Assembly (NCBI RefSeq): GCF_004217185.1
Contig: NZ_SHKL01000001.1
Location: forward strand, 3,656,001 to 3,720,000
DNA: 64,000 nt
From: Pseudonocardia sediminis
Lineage (GTDB): Bacteria > Actinomycetota > Actinomycetes > Mycobacteriales > Pseudonocardiaceae
Reading direction: 5' to 3'
The position numbers were made by a program, and so were the translations under genes. Shown here piece by piece: positions 9,722 through 17,103 of this stretch (positions are counted from its first letter, which is position 1; every line of letters starts with the position of its first letter). The notes below the pieces were generated by a model. That model was given only the letters and a program-made list of their open reading frames with translations. It was not told where the DNA came from and did not search any database.

Positions 9722-11227
9722 GTGCGCGACCAGGGGCTGGGTTCGTGGCTGCATCGCAGGGCCCGGACCTGCGCCGAGCGTCCGGCGTGGTCCGGTGACG
9801 GCCCGGACGGGCAGCGGTTCACCTACGCCGAGGCCGCGGCCCGCTGTGACCGGCTCGCGCACGGGCTCCGGTCGCTCGGGGTCGAGCGCGGGGACCGGGT
9901 CGCCTACCTCGGACCCAACCACCCGTCGTTCCTGGAGACGCTGTTCGCGACGGCGGCGCTCGGCGCGGTGTTCGTACCGCTGAACTTCCGGCTCACGACG
10001 TCCGAGCTGGCCCATCTGGTGGAGGACTCCGGCACCCGGGTGCTCGTCGCCGCGGACGGGTTCGCCGACGCCGACCTCGCGGTGGAGACCGTCGTCGACC
10101 CCGTCCGGTACGCCGCGCTGGTGTCCGGTCCGGTTCAGGCGGCGGAGCAGGGGCCGGTCGACGAGCCGGTGTCCCTCGACGACCCGGCGGTGATCCTCTA
10201 CACCTCCGGCACGACGGGCCGCCCCAAGGGAGCCGTGCTGACCCACGGCAACCTGACGTGGAACTCGGTCAACGTCCTGCTCGACGTCGACATCCGCGTC
10301 GACGAGAAGGCGCTGGTCTACACGCCGCTGTTCCACTCGGCGGCGCTCGGGATGGTGTCGCTGCCGGTGCTGCTGCGCGGCGGGGAGCTGGCGCTGTGCT
10401 CGGCGTTCGACCCCGAGACGGTGCTGCGCCGGATCTCCGACGAGGGCGTCACGCTGATGTTCGGCGTCCCCGCGACCTACGACGCCGTCGCCGCCCGCCC
10501 GGAGTTCGCCGGCGCGGACCTGTCCCGGATGCGGACCCTGCTCTGCGGCGGCGCGCCCGTCCCGGCGTCGACGATCCGTACCTGGCTGGCCCGCGACCTG
10601 GTGTTCCTGCAGGGCTACGGCATGACCGAGGCCTCCCCCGGCGTGCTGTTGCTCGACGCCGCGCACGCCCAGAGCAAGGCCGGCTCGGCCGGGGTGCCGC
10701 ACTTCTTCACCGACGTCCGGGTCGCCGGCCCGGACGGTGCCTCGGTCTCCCCGGGGGATCGCGGCGAGGTCCTGGTCGCCGGCCCGCACGTGATGGACGG
10801 CTACTGGCAACGGCCCGAGGCCACCGCCGAGGTACTCGACGGTGAGGGCTGGTTCCACTCCGGCGACGTCGCGACCGTCGACGACGACGGCTACGTCCGG
10901 ATCGTCGACCGGATCAAGGACATGATCATCTCGGGTGGGGAGAACGTGTACCCGGCCGAGGTGGAGAGCGCGATCCACGACTTCCCCGGCGTCGCCGAGT
11001 GCGCGGTCGTCGGGATGCCCGACGAGCGGTGGGGCGAGGTCGGCCGCGCCGTCGTCGTTCCGTCACCCGGCGCGGAGGTCGACCCCGAGGCGCTCCTGGC
11101 GTTCCTGCGCGAACGCCTGGCCGGGTACAAGGTCCCCCGCTCGGTCGTCTTCAGCGGCGCCCTCCCCCGCACCCCGTCGGGCAAGATCCGCAAACGCGAC
11201 GTCGCCGCCTCCCAGCGCAGCACCTGA
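9722..11227 (+). CDS. fcs: Acyl-CoA synthetase, probable feruloyl/p-coumaroyl-CoA ligase
   Basis: ANL-superfamily AMP-forming ligase, 501 residues. Core motifs in order are the P-loop YTSGTTGRPKG (about residue 160), QGYGMTEASP (about 298), the hinge region SGDVATVDDDGYVRIVDR, the GGENVYPAEVE motif and the C-terminal catalytic Lys in PSGKIRKRD. GTG start at 9722, 4 bp after the hydratase/lyase stop, so co-transcribed. Family membership is certain; the hydroxycinnamate substrate is inferred from the ech neighbour and MarR operator, since FCS enzymes cannot be distinguished from other medium or aryl ligases by eye. With ech it would convert ferulate or coumarate to an aldehyde plus acetyl-CoA. 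Confidence 0.87.
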   Translation: MRDQGLGSWLHRRARTCAERPAWSGDGPDGQRFTYAEAAARCDRLAHGLRSLGVERGDRVAYLGPNHPSFLETLFATAALGAVFVPLNFRLTTSELAHLVEDSGTRVLVAADGFADADLAVETVVDPVRYAALVSGPVQAAEQGPVDEPVSLDDPAVILYTSGTTGRPKGAVLTHGNLTWNSVNVLLDVDIRVDEKALVYTPLFHSAALGMVSLPVLLRGGELALCSAFDPETVLRRISDEGVTLMFGVPATYDAVAARPEFAGADLSRMRTLLCGGAPVPASTIRTWLARDLVFLQGYGMTEASPGVLLLDAAHAQSKAGSAGVPHFFTDVRVAGPDGASVSPGDRGEVLVAGPHVMDGYWQRPEATAEVLDGEGWFHSGDVATVDDDGYVRIVDRIKDMIISGGENVYPAEVESAIHDFPGVAECAVVGMPDERWGEVGRAVVVPSPGAEVDPEALLAFLRERLAGYKVPRSVVFSGALPRTPSGKIRKRDVAASQRST

Positions 11228-11234
11228 CCGACGC

Positions 11235-11490
11235 CTGCACGAGAGCCCCGTTCGCGTGTCCAGGTTGGACGAGGGCTCCGTACGTGCATGGCCACCTCTG
11301 GATGAGCCACGGCTCCAGCTGTGCAAGAGCTGCTTTCGCGCCTCCGGGATGGACGACAGCTCCTTTCGCGCACTCCTCGGTGGAGCGGGGTGCGGGTTGC
11401 TCCACGTGTGGCCGGCCCGGGTGGGCGCCCCTCCGGCTAGACGAGAGCTCCGTTCGTGCGCCCCGGTGGGACGACGGCTCCGTTCGTGCG
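11235..11490. repeat. Degenerate ~30-bp intergenic repeat field
   Basis: This non-coding stretch after the fcs stop holds at least five decaying copies of a unit with core GACGAGAGCTCCGTTCGTGC plus about 10 bp of spacer. The clearest are at about 11442-11471 and 11472-11501; poorer copies start near 11235, 11268 and 11351. Units are direct, not inverted, and spacing is uneven because of two longer degenerate intervals. Related core letters (GGAGCTTTCGTGCG) occur as a hairpin at 40129-40163. No ORF here has coding character. Spacers are too short and too similar for CRISPR. Confidence 0.65.
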
Positions 11491-11509
11491 ACCGACAGGT
11501 TTCACTTTC

Positions 11510-11539
11510 TTGACAGTCCGTCCTTTCGGTGGGAACTTT
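11510..11539 (+). promoter_or_regulatory. Probable promoter of the HTH/SRPBCC genes
   Basis: A consensus TTGACA (11510-11515) is followed after 18 bp by AACTTT (11534-11539), ending 5 nt before the GTG at 11545, so the transcript would be leaderless. The surrounding bases are noticeably AT-richer than the neighbourhood. The -35 is strong, the -10 weak. Confidence 0.5.
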
Positions 11540-11544
11540 CTCCC

Positions 11545-12171
11545 GTGCAGCAGACGGCGGTCATCTCCGATCCGGCGGTCGCAGCCGTGGCGCTGGACCC
11601 GGTGCGGGCGCGGATGCTCCGGGCGTTGACCGAGCCGGGATCGGCGACCACGCTGGCGCCGGTCCTCGGGCTGAGTCGCCAGAACGTCAACCACCACCTG
11701 CGGGCGCTCGAGTCACACGGGCTCGTCCAGCTCGTGGAGGAACGGCGACGGGGCAACATGACCGAGCGGGTGATGCAGGCCGTGGCCGGGGCGTTCGTCG
11801 TGTCGCCGCAGGCCTGGGCCCTGCTGGCGCCGGACCCGGACCGCAGCCCGGACCGTCTCTCCGCGCAGTGGCTGCTCGCGCTCGGCGCCCGGCTGGTCCG
11901 CGACGTCGGGAACCTGATCACCGGCGCCGACCGGGCCGGCCAGCGGGTCGCGACGTTCGCGGTGGACGGAGAGATCCGCTTCGCCTCCCCCGAGCGCCGG
12001 GCCGAGTTCACCCGCGAGCTGGCCGACGCCGTCGCCGGGCTCGTCGCCCGTTACCACGACGAGAACGCCGAGGGCGGGCGTCCACACCGGCTCGTCGTCG
12101 GCCTGCACCCCACCGTCGCCGCCGCGGACACGACCGCCGGCACCCCCACCGACACGGAGGACCCCCGATGA
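11545..12171 (+). CDS. ArsR-like winged-helix transcriptional regulator
   Basis: 208-residue regulator with a winged HTH at about residues 12-75: LDPVRARMLRALTEPGSATTL, then SRQNVNHHLRALESHGLVQLV as recognition helix and HLRALE motif of ArsR-type repressors, and a basic wing ERRRGNMTERV. The remaining 130 residues are helical and carry no metal-binding CxC motif, so metal sensing is unlikely. Its stop overlaps the downstream SRPBCC gene (ATGA), a common ArsR-SRPBCC (AHSA1) pairing in actinobacteria and firmicutes. GTG 11545 is preferred over the long upstream extension because it follows a TTGACA promoter and begins the conserved domain. The inducer is unknown. Confidence 0.85.
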   Translation: MQQTAVISDPAVAAVALDPVRARMLRALTEPGSATTLAPVLGLSRQNVNHHLRALESHGLVQLVEERRRGNMTERVMQAVAGAFVVSPQAWALLAPDPDRSPDRLSAQWLLALGARLVRDVGNLITGADRAGQRVATFAVDGEIRFASPERRAEFTRELADAVAGLVARYHDENAEGGRPHRLVVGLHPTVAAADTTAGTPTDTEDPR

Positions 12172-12881
12172 GTCACGAGTTCGACATCCGGACCTCGGTC
12201 GCCCTGCCGGCGACACCCGAGCAGGTCTGGCAGGCCGTCGCGACGCCGGAGGGGCAGGCCGCGTGGTTCATGGCCGTCCCGGCCGAGCCCGGCGCCGACC
12301 CGTCGACCGCGCCGGGCGTCGAGGTATGGGAGCCGCCGCACCGGCTGCTGGTCCGCCCGACACCGACGATGGCCACCGAGTTCCTGATCGACGCCGCCGA
12401 CGGCGGCACCGCGGTCCTGCGCTTCGTGCACAGCGGCGTCATGGACGTCCCGGACGCACCCGAGGGCTGGGGTGACGAGTTCGACGCCATGACCCGCGCC
12501 GGCTGGGACCAGTACTTCGCGACCCTGCAGGCCTATCTCACCCATTTCCCCGGCCGGGCCGCGACCTACGGCGAGGCGGAAGCCTCCGGAGGGTCCGGCG
12601 GCGAGGTGTGGGAGCGGATCCGGGACACGTTGGGCCGCCCGGACGCCCCCGGCGGCACGGCCACGATCGACCTGGGCGGACGGACGGTCACCGGCGAGAT
12701 CGACTACGTCACCGGGAAGTTCCTGGGCCTGCGCACCGACCGCGCCCTGATCCGCTTCCACGAGCGGTCCGCGATCGGCATGCCCGTCGCCGTCTCCCAC
12801 CACGACTACGCCGGCGCCGCGCCCGAGGCCCTGTCGGAGGCCTGGCGCGTATGGCTCTCCGCCCCGGTCACGGCGGGTTGA
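12168..12881 (+). CDS. SRPBCC (AHSA1-like) domain protein
   Basis: 237 residues. The first about 130 residues are an AHSA1/START-like helix-grip domain: the IRTSVALPATPEQVWQAVAT opening, a WFMAVPAE segment, and LRFVHSGVMD, with the long C-terminal helix containing GWDQYFATLQAYLTHF. The C-terminal about 100 residues look like a second, weaker repeat (LGGRTVTGEIDYVTGKFLG). These domains bind hydrophobic ligands; no enzymatic activity is assured. It overlaps the ArsR-like regulator by 4 bp and so is co-expressed with it. A stem-loop with 14-bp arms begins 7 bp past the stop. Confidence 0.85.
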   Translation: MSHEFDIRTSVALPATPEQVWQAVATPEGQAAWFMAVPAEPGADPSTAPGVEVWEPPHRLLVRPTPTMATEFLIDAADGGTAVLRFVHSGVMDVPDAPEGWGDEFDAMTRAGWDQYFATLQAYLTHFPGRAATYGEAEASGGSGGEVWERIRDTLGRPDAPGGTATIDLGGRTVTGEIDYVTGKFLGLRTDRALIRFHERSAIGMPVAVSHHDYAGAAPEALSEAWRVWLSAPVTAG

Positions 12882-12887
12882 GCCGCG

Positions 12888-12948
12888 GGGTGAGATGACG
12901 TCCATCGCGCTGCGCGGACGGCCCGGCGCCACCCACGTCATCTCACCC
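12888..12948. terminator. Large stem-loop after the SRPBCC gene
   Basis: Perfect 14-bp arms GGGTGAGATGACGT (12888-12901) and ACGTCATCTCACCC (12935-12948) separated by a 33-nt GC-rich loop. It follows the stop at 12881 by 6 bp and precedes the next ATG (13009) by 60 bp. There is no T-tract, as is common for actinobacterial terminators; it could also be a regulatory structure for the next operon. Confidence 0.5.
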
Positions 12949-13008
12949 GTGATCGACTTCTCGGCGGGGCCCGGGAACAGGACGGGCCGCCCCGGCGCTG
13001 AGGTGGAC

Positions 13009-13614
13009 ATGCCACCGGTCACGCGAGGCTTCGTCGGACGCCGCACCCGCGACAAGCGCCTGCCACCCGGGCAGTACGACGTCGGCGGACAGTGGCCCGT
13101 GCTCACCGCGGAGCGCGCCCCGCACCTGGACACCAGCCGCTGGACGTTCACGATCGAGGGCCTGGTCGAGCGCGAGACCCAGTGGACGTGGGACGAGATC
13201 CGCGCGCTACCCGACGAGCGCTGGGACGGCGACATCCACTGCGTCACCACCTGGACGAAGTTCGGGATGCGCTTCGACGGCGTCTCGGTGGACACCCTGC
13301 TCGACAGCGCCCGACCGCGACCTGAGGCGACACACGTCGTCGCGCACTCGCACAGCGGCTACACGACGAACCTCCCGCTCGCCGACGTCACGGGCGGGAA
13401 GGCCTGGGTCGTCTGGAACGCCGAGGGCTCGCCGCTGACCCGCGAGCACGGCGGCCCGGCCCGGCTCCTGGTCCCGCACCTGTACTTCTGGAAGAGCGTC
13501 AAGTGGGTCGCCGGGCTGCGCGTCGCCGACCACGACGAGCCCGGCTTCTGGGAGCGCAACGGCTACCACGACCGCGGCGACCCCTGGTCCGAGCAGCGCT
13601 TCCAGGGCGACTGA
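13009..13614 (+). CDS. Sulfite oxidase-like molybdopterin oxidoreductase
   Basis: 201 residues, the catalytic molybdopterin domain alone (oxidoreductase molybdopterin-binding fold, as in MsrP/YedY and sulfite oxidase). The Mo-ligand Cys lies in DIHCVTTW at about residue 81, and HSHSGYTTNLPL and PARLLVPHLYFWKSVKWV are family-typical pterin-binding segments. There is no Tat or Sec signal and no haem or Ig-dimerisation domain, so it is a cytoplasmic short form. ATG 13009 is chosen over the open upstream frame because AGGTGG precedes it at good spacing and the upstream residues would be encoded by the stem-loop. It is 1 bp from the flavoprotein reductase gene, its probable electron partner. Substrate unknown. 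Confidence 0.88.
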   Translation: MPPVTRGFVGRRTRDKRLPPGQYDVGGQWPVLTAERAPHLDTSRWTFTIEGLVERETQWTWDEIRALPDERWDGDIHCVTTWTKFGMRFDGVSVDTLLDSARPRPEATHVVAHSHSGYTTNLPLADVTGGKAWVVWNAEGSPLTREHGGPARLLVPHLYFWKSVKWVAGLRVADHDEPGFWERNGYHDRGDPWSEQRFQGD

Positions 13615-13615
13615 C

Positions 13616-14338
13616 GTGGGCGCCCCCGACACGACGTCGCGGCGGACCCTGCGCTGGCAGCTCGCCACCGTCACCGGCATCCGCGACGAGGCCCCCGGCG
13701 TCAGGACGTTCCGTCTCGCCCTACAGGACGTCAGCGCCCACCTGCCCGGGCAGTACTACGTGCTGCGCCTGACCGCCGAGGACGGCTACACCGCGCAGCG
13801 CTCGTACTCCGTCGCCTCCGCACCCGACGGCACGGCGACGATCGAGCTCACCGTCGAACGTCTCGACGACGGCGAGGTCTCGGAGTTCCTGCACGACGTC
13901 GTCGTCCCCGGCGACATCCTGGAGGTCCGTGGCCCGGTCGGCGGCTGGTTCGCCTGGGACGGCGGCTCCCCCGCGCTGCTCGTCGGCGGCGGGTCCGGGA
14001 TGGTGCCGCTGGCCGCGATGCTGCGCCACGCCCGCGCGCTCGGACGCCCCGACCTCGTCCGGATGCTGGTCTCGGTCCGCACCCCGGAGTCCCTGTTCTA
14101 CGGCGACGAGCTCACCGGTCCGCAGGTCTCGGTCGTGCACACCCGCACCGCCCCGGACGGCGCGACCCGCCCCGCCGGGCGCCTGACGATCGACGACGTC
14201 GCGCCGCTCGTGCGCGGCGGCGAGACCGCCTATGTGTGCGGCTCACCGGCGTTCGCCGACGCCGCCGCGGAGCTGCTGGTCGAGGCCGGGGTCGCGCCGG
14301 AGTCGATCCGCGTCGAGCAGTTCGGCCCCACCGGCTGA
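13616..14338 (+). CDS. FAD/NAD(P)-binding ferredoxin reductase-like protein
   Basis: 240-residue FNR-family flavoprotein: FAD domain with QRSYSVAS (RxYS flavin motif, about residues 60-67), GPVGGWFAW, and NAD(P) domain with GGGSGMVPLAAM and the CGSP near residue 205. No [2Fe-2S] ferredoxin domain is attached. GTG start 1 bp after the stop of the sulfite oxidase-like gene; the pairing recurs in actinobacteria, with the reductase presumably exchanging electrons between NAD(P)H and the Mo protein. This partner role is inferred from adjacency. A 40-bp palindrome starts 6 bp after the stop. Confidence 0.87.
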   Translation: MGAPDTTSRRTLRWQLATVTGIRDEAPGVRTFRLALQDVSAHLPGQYYVLRLTAEDGYTAQRSYSVASAPDGTATIELTVERLDDGEVSEFLHDVVVPGDILEVRGPVGGWFAWDGGSPALLVGGGSGMVPLAAMLRHARALGRPDLVRMLVSVRTPESLFYGDELTGPQVSVVHTRTAPDGATRPAGRLTIDDVAPLVRGGETAYVCGSPAFADAAAELLVEAGVAPESIRVEQFGPTG

Positions 14339-14344
14339 CCCCTC

Positions 14345-14384
14345 GTGTGCGGATGTCGTCGCCGGGGCGGTGATATCCGCGCAC
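14345..14384. repeat. 40-bp dispersed palindrome, copy 2
   Basis: Imperfect copy: left arm GTGTGCGGATGTC differs from the family arm at two positions, while the right arm GATATCCGCGCAC is intact. It lies 6 bp after the reductase stop and 54 bp before the next start. Confidence 0.8.
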
Positions 14385-14438
14385 GGGGACGGAGTGCGGC
14401 AGGATGTGGCGCCCCAGGGACGAACAGATGGAGTGCCG

Positions 14439-15365
14439 ATGACCGCCACCCCGGACGAGACCGGATTCGACAGCCACGGCGTGCGGTGCGCCGCCTGGCA
14501 CCTACGGGCGCGGTCCGAGGCGCTCACCGGTCCCCGCGGCCGCCCGTGCGTGGTGATGGGCCACGGGTTCGGGGCGACGCGCGACGCCGGACTGCTCCCG
14601 TTCGCCGAGCGCTTCGCCGACGCCGGGGCCGACGTCCTGGTCTTCGACTACCGCGGCTACGGCACCAGCGACGGCGACCTGCGCCAGGAGGTCAACCACC
14701 TGCGCCACCGGCAGGACTACCACTCCGCGATCGCGCACGCCCGCGGTCTGGACGGGGTCGACCGGGAGCGGATCGTGCTCTGGGGCAGCTCCTACTCCGG
14801 CGGGCACGTGGTGCCGGTCGCGGCGAAGGACGGGCAGGTCGCGGCCGTCATCTCCCAGGGTGCGGCGATGGACGGGCTCGCCGCCCTGCTGGAGATCGCC
14901 CGCTACGCCGGGATCGGGCAGCTGCTCAAGCTCACCGGGCACGGGCTGCGGGACTTCGCCGGTGCCCTGCTGGGCCGCGAGCCGCACCGGATCCCGGTCG
15001 TCGGCCCGCCCGGGTCGCTGGCCGCGATCACCGCCGACGACGCCGAGACCGGCTACCGCTCGATCATGGGACCGACGTTCCGCAACGAGATGTGCGCCCG
15101 CGGCGCGGTCATCATCCCGTTGAACCGCCCGGTCACGGCCGCGCCGAAGCTGCGCGCGCCGATCTTCCTGGTGGTCGCCGACCGGGACAACATCGCGCCG
15201 CCGTCCGCGGTCCGTGCCGTGGCCGCGAAGGCCGGGGCGGGCTCGGAGGTGCTGGAGCTGTCCTGCGGGCACTTCGACATCTACTCGGGCGAGATGTTCG
15301 AGCGCTCCGCCGCGGCCCAGGTCGACTTCCTCACCCGGACGCTGGCGGTCACCGCCGACGCGTGA
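14439..15365 (+). CDS. Alpha/beta hydrolase
   Basis: 308-residue alpha/beta hydrolase of the prolyl-oligopeptidase/dienelactone-hydrolase-like group. Oxyanion HG is in MGHGFGATRDAG (about residue 46), the nucleophile Ser is in LWGSSYSGGH (about 117), the acid Asp is in VVADRDNIAPP and the His in LSCGHFDIYSGE. No signal peptide or membrane segment. ATG 14439 is chosen since its codons open the conserved domain with a short lead and a GAGTG-type ribosome-binding site; an upstream GTG would run through the palindrome. Appears to be a single gene between two stem-loops. Substrate unknown. Confidence 0.88.
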   Translation: MTATPDETGFDSHGVRCAAWHLRARSEALTGPRGRPCVVMGHGFGATRDAGLLPFAERFADAGADVLVFDYRGYGTSDGDLRQEVNHLRHRQDYHSAIAHARGLDGVDRERIVLWGSSYSGGHVVPVAAKDGQVAAVISQGAAMDGLAALLEIARYAGIGQLLKLTGHGLRDFAGALLGREPHRIPVVGPPGSLAAITADDAETGYRSIMGPTFRNEMCARGAVIIPLNRPVTAAPKLRAPIFLVVADRDNIAPPSAVRAVAAKAGAGSEVLELSCGHFDIYSGEMFERSAAAQVDFLTRTLAVTADA

Positions 15366-15415
15366 CGGGTGTTCGTCACGTCACCATGATCGCTTTCACG
15401 TGACCGATCGCGTGT

Positions 15416-15450
15416 GGTCACCCGGTTCAGCGGCAACTGACCGGGTGACC
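15416..15450. terminator. Stem-loop between hydrolase and acyltransferase genes
   Basis: Perfect 11-bp arms GGTCACCCGGT and ACCGGGTGACC around a 13-nt loop, 50 bp after the hydrolase stop and 80 bp before the next GTG. It closes the hydrolase transcript and isolates the NRPS block. A TTTCACGTGACC palindrome lies just upstream (about 15395-15406). Confidence 0.55.
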
Positions 15451-15529
15451 CCCCGTCCCGAGGGCTCCGACCTGCAGCCGGTCCCCGGCGCGGCCGGGCC
15501 CGGGCGGGACCCGACGCGCGAGGAGATCC

Positions 15530-16855
15530 GTGAGCGACACCGCCGACCCGACCGCCCGGCCCGGGACCGGCACCGCGCCGCCCGGCGGCCCGGACCGGCC
15601 GACCTCGACGCGGCGCCCACGCATCGGCGGGGTGGACGCCGCCCGCGGCGTCGCGCTGCTCGGCATGATCGCCGCGCACGCGCTGCTCGAGGTCACCGAC
15701 GACGGCGCCCCGACGGCGAACTACCTGATCGTCGGCGGACGCGCGGCGGCCCTGTTCGCCGTGCTGGCCGGCGTCGCGATCGCGTTCATGACCGGTCGCG
15801 CGCGGGTCCGGCCCGGCCCGGACGCGCGCGGGGCCACGGCGACGCTGCTCACCCGCGCCGCCGTGCTCCTGGTGCTCGGCCTGGCCCTGGGCTGGACGGA
15901 CACGGGCGTCGCCGCGGTGATCCTGCCGTACTACGCGATCATGTTCGTGCTGGCCGTGCCGCTGGTCCTGCTGCCGACCCGGGCGCTCGTCGTCCTCGGA
16001 TCCGCGATCGCGGTGGTAGTCCCGGTGCTGTCCCAGCTCGTCCGTCCGGGCCTGCCGACCCCGCTGCTGGAGAACCCGTCGTTCGCCCAGGTGGTGCAGG
16101 ACCCGCTGGGGCTGCTGTCCGAACTGGCGCTCACGGGCTACTACCCGGCCCTGCCCTGGACGGCCTACGTCTGCGCGGGCATCGTGGTCGGTCGCCTGGA
16201 CCTGTCCTCGGTCCGTACGGCATGGCGGCTGCTGGCCGGCGGCGCACTGGCCGCGCTCGTGGTGACGGGGCTGTCCTGGCTGGTGCTGGGCCCGTTCGGG
16301 GGTCTGGACCGGATCGCCGACGCCACCTCGCCGGACGAGCTGTCGACCGCCCCGACCGTCGCCGGCTACGTGATCGCCTCGCCCGAGGGGACCACGCCGA
16401 CCGACACCTGGTGGTGGCTCACGGCCGTCTCGCCGCACTCGGCGTCGCCGCCGGACCTGATCGCGACGACGGGCTCCGCGCTGGCCGTGATCGGCGCCGC
16501 GCTGCTGCTCGGGCACGCCGCCCGCCGCGGAGCGGGCCGGATCCTGAACCTCGCACTGGTCCCCCTCGCCGCCGCGGGCAGCATGACGCTGACGCTCTAC
16601 ACGGCGTCGATCCTGTTCATGAACTCGCCGCTGGACACGTTCGACCCCGTACCCGGCTACCTGCTGCAGGTCGTGGTCGCGCTGGCGTTCGGGCTCGCGT
16701 GGGCGCGGATCATCGGCCGGGGCCCGGTGGAAGCCGTCGTGTCCCGGCTCGCGCACGCCGCTCGCGACCGCGCCAGGACCGGCGCCCGGACGGCGGGCGG
16801 GTCGCTCGGCCGGACGGGTGGCACCGGTCGGCACCGCTCGGGCCGGAGGCCGTGA
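15530..16855 (+). CDS. HGSNAT-like membrane acyltransferase (paralogue 1)
   Basis: 441-residue polytopic membrane protein with the heparan-alpha-glucosaminide N-acetyltransferase-type catalytic domain (DUF1624/DUF418-like). After about 33 Pro/Thr-rich residues comes the signature VDAARGVALLGMIAAHALLE, then about ten hydrophobic helices, and a basic Gly/Arg-rich tail. It is a clear paralogue of the product of 22780-25188: both share NYL..GGR.AALFA.LAGVA.AFMT, LGWTD..IAAVILPYYAIMF-type and AAGSMTLTLYT segments. HGSNAT proteins carry acetyl groups across membranes to amino groups. GTG 15530 is preceded by GAGGAG. It leads the block that contains the membrane NRPS; a role in modifying that product is inference. 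Confidence 0.87.
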   Translation: MSDTADPTARPGTGTAPPGGPDRPTSTRRPRIGGVDAARGVALLGMIAAHALLEVTDDGAPTANYLIVGGRAAALFAVLAGVAIAFMTGRARVRPGPDARGATATLLTRAAVLLVLGLALGWTDTGVAAVILPYYAIMFVLAVPLVLLPTRALVVLGSAIAVVVPVLSQLVRPGLPTPLLENPSFAQVVQDPLGLLSELALTGYYPALPWTAYVCAGIVVGRLDLSSVRTAWRLLAGGALAALVVTGLSWLVLGPFGGLDRIADATSPDELSTAPTVAGYVIASPEGTTPTDTWWWLTAVSPHSASPPDLIATTGSALAVIGAALLLGHAARRGAGRILNLALVPLAAAGSMTLTLYTASILFMNSPLDTFDPVPGYLLQVVVALAFGLAWARIIGRGPVEAVVSRLAHAARDRARTGARTAGGSLGRTGGTGRHRSGRRP

Positions 16856-17103
16856 CGGTCACGCAAAGAAGTACGCTACGTCACAACGGTCCGCTCAGAC
16901 CCTGCACCGCGTAACACTTCTGCGTGGTCAACGATAACATTCGTGACACAGAGTCGTGACCGGAGCTGCTCCCCCTCCGCGTAGTCACACCGAGATCCGT
17001 CCTGCGGTTCTCCCGGTGCTGCCCGCAGGGTGAAGTCTGTCCGCAGGTGGCCAGCCGGCCTCCGCTCCGGTCGCCCGTCGGTCGGAGAGGAGTAGCGGCG
17101 CCC
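16856..17103 (+). promoter_or_regulatory. Intergenic region upstream of the NRPS
   Basis: 248 bp without a gene. It is AT-richer than the flanks and holds a palindrome CGTGACGGTCACG on the previous stop codon, TACGCT near 16872, and a TGGTCAACGATAACAT segment at about 16926 that is a candidate -10 area (TAACAT). GGAGAGGAG at about 17084 is the ribosome-binding site of the NRPS. No single promoter stands out. Confidence 0.4.

Noticed and set aside
11235..11490. Repeat field considered as CRISPR or attachment sites
   Set aside because: Repeats are degenerate with short similar spacers, not unique ones; no integrase or cas gene is near.
12895..13008. Upstream extension of the sulfite-oxidase-like protein
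   Set aside because: Those residues would be encoded by the loop and arm of a stem-loop; the ATG at 13009 has a proper ribosome-binding site and the family N-terminus.
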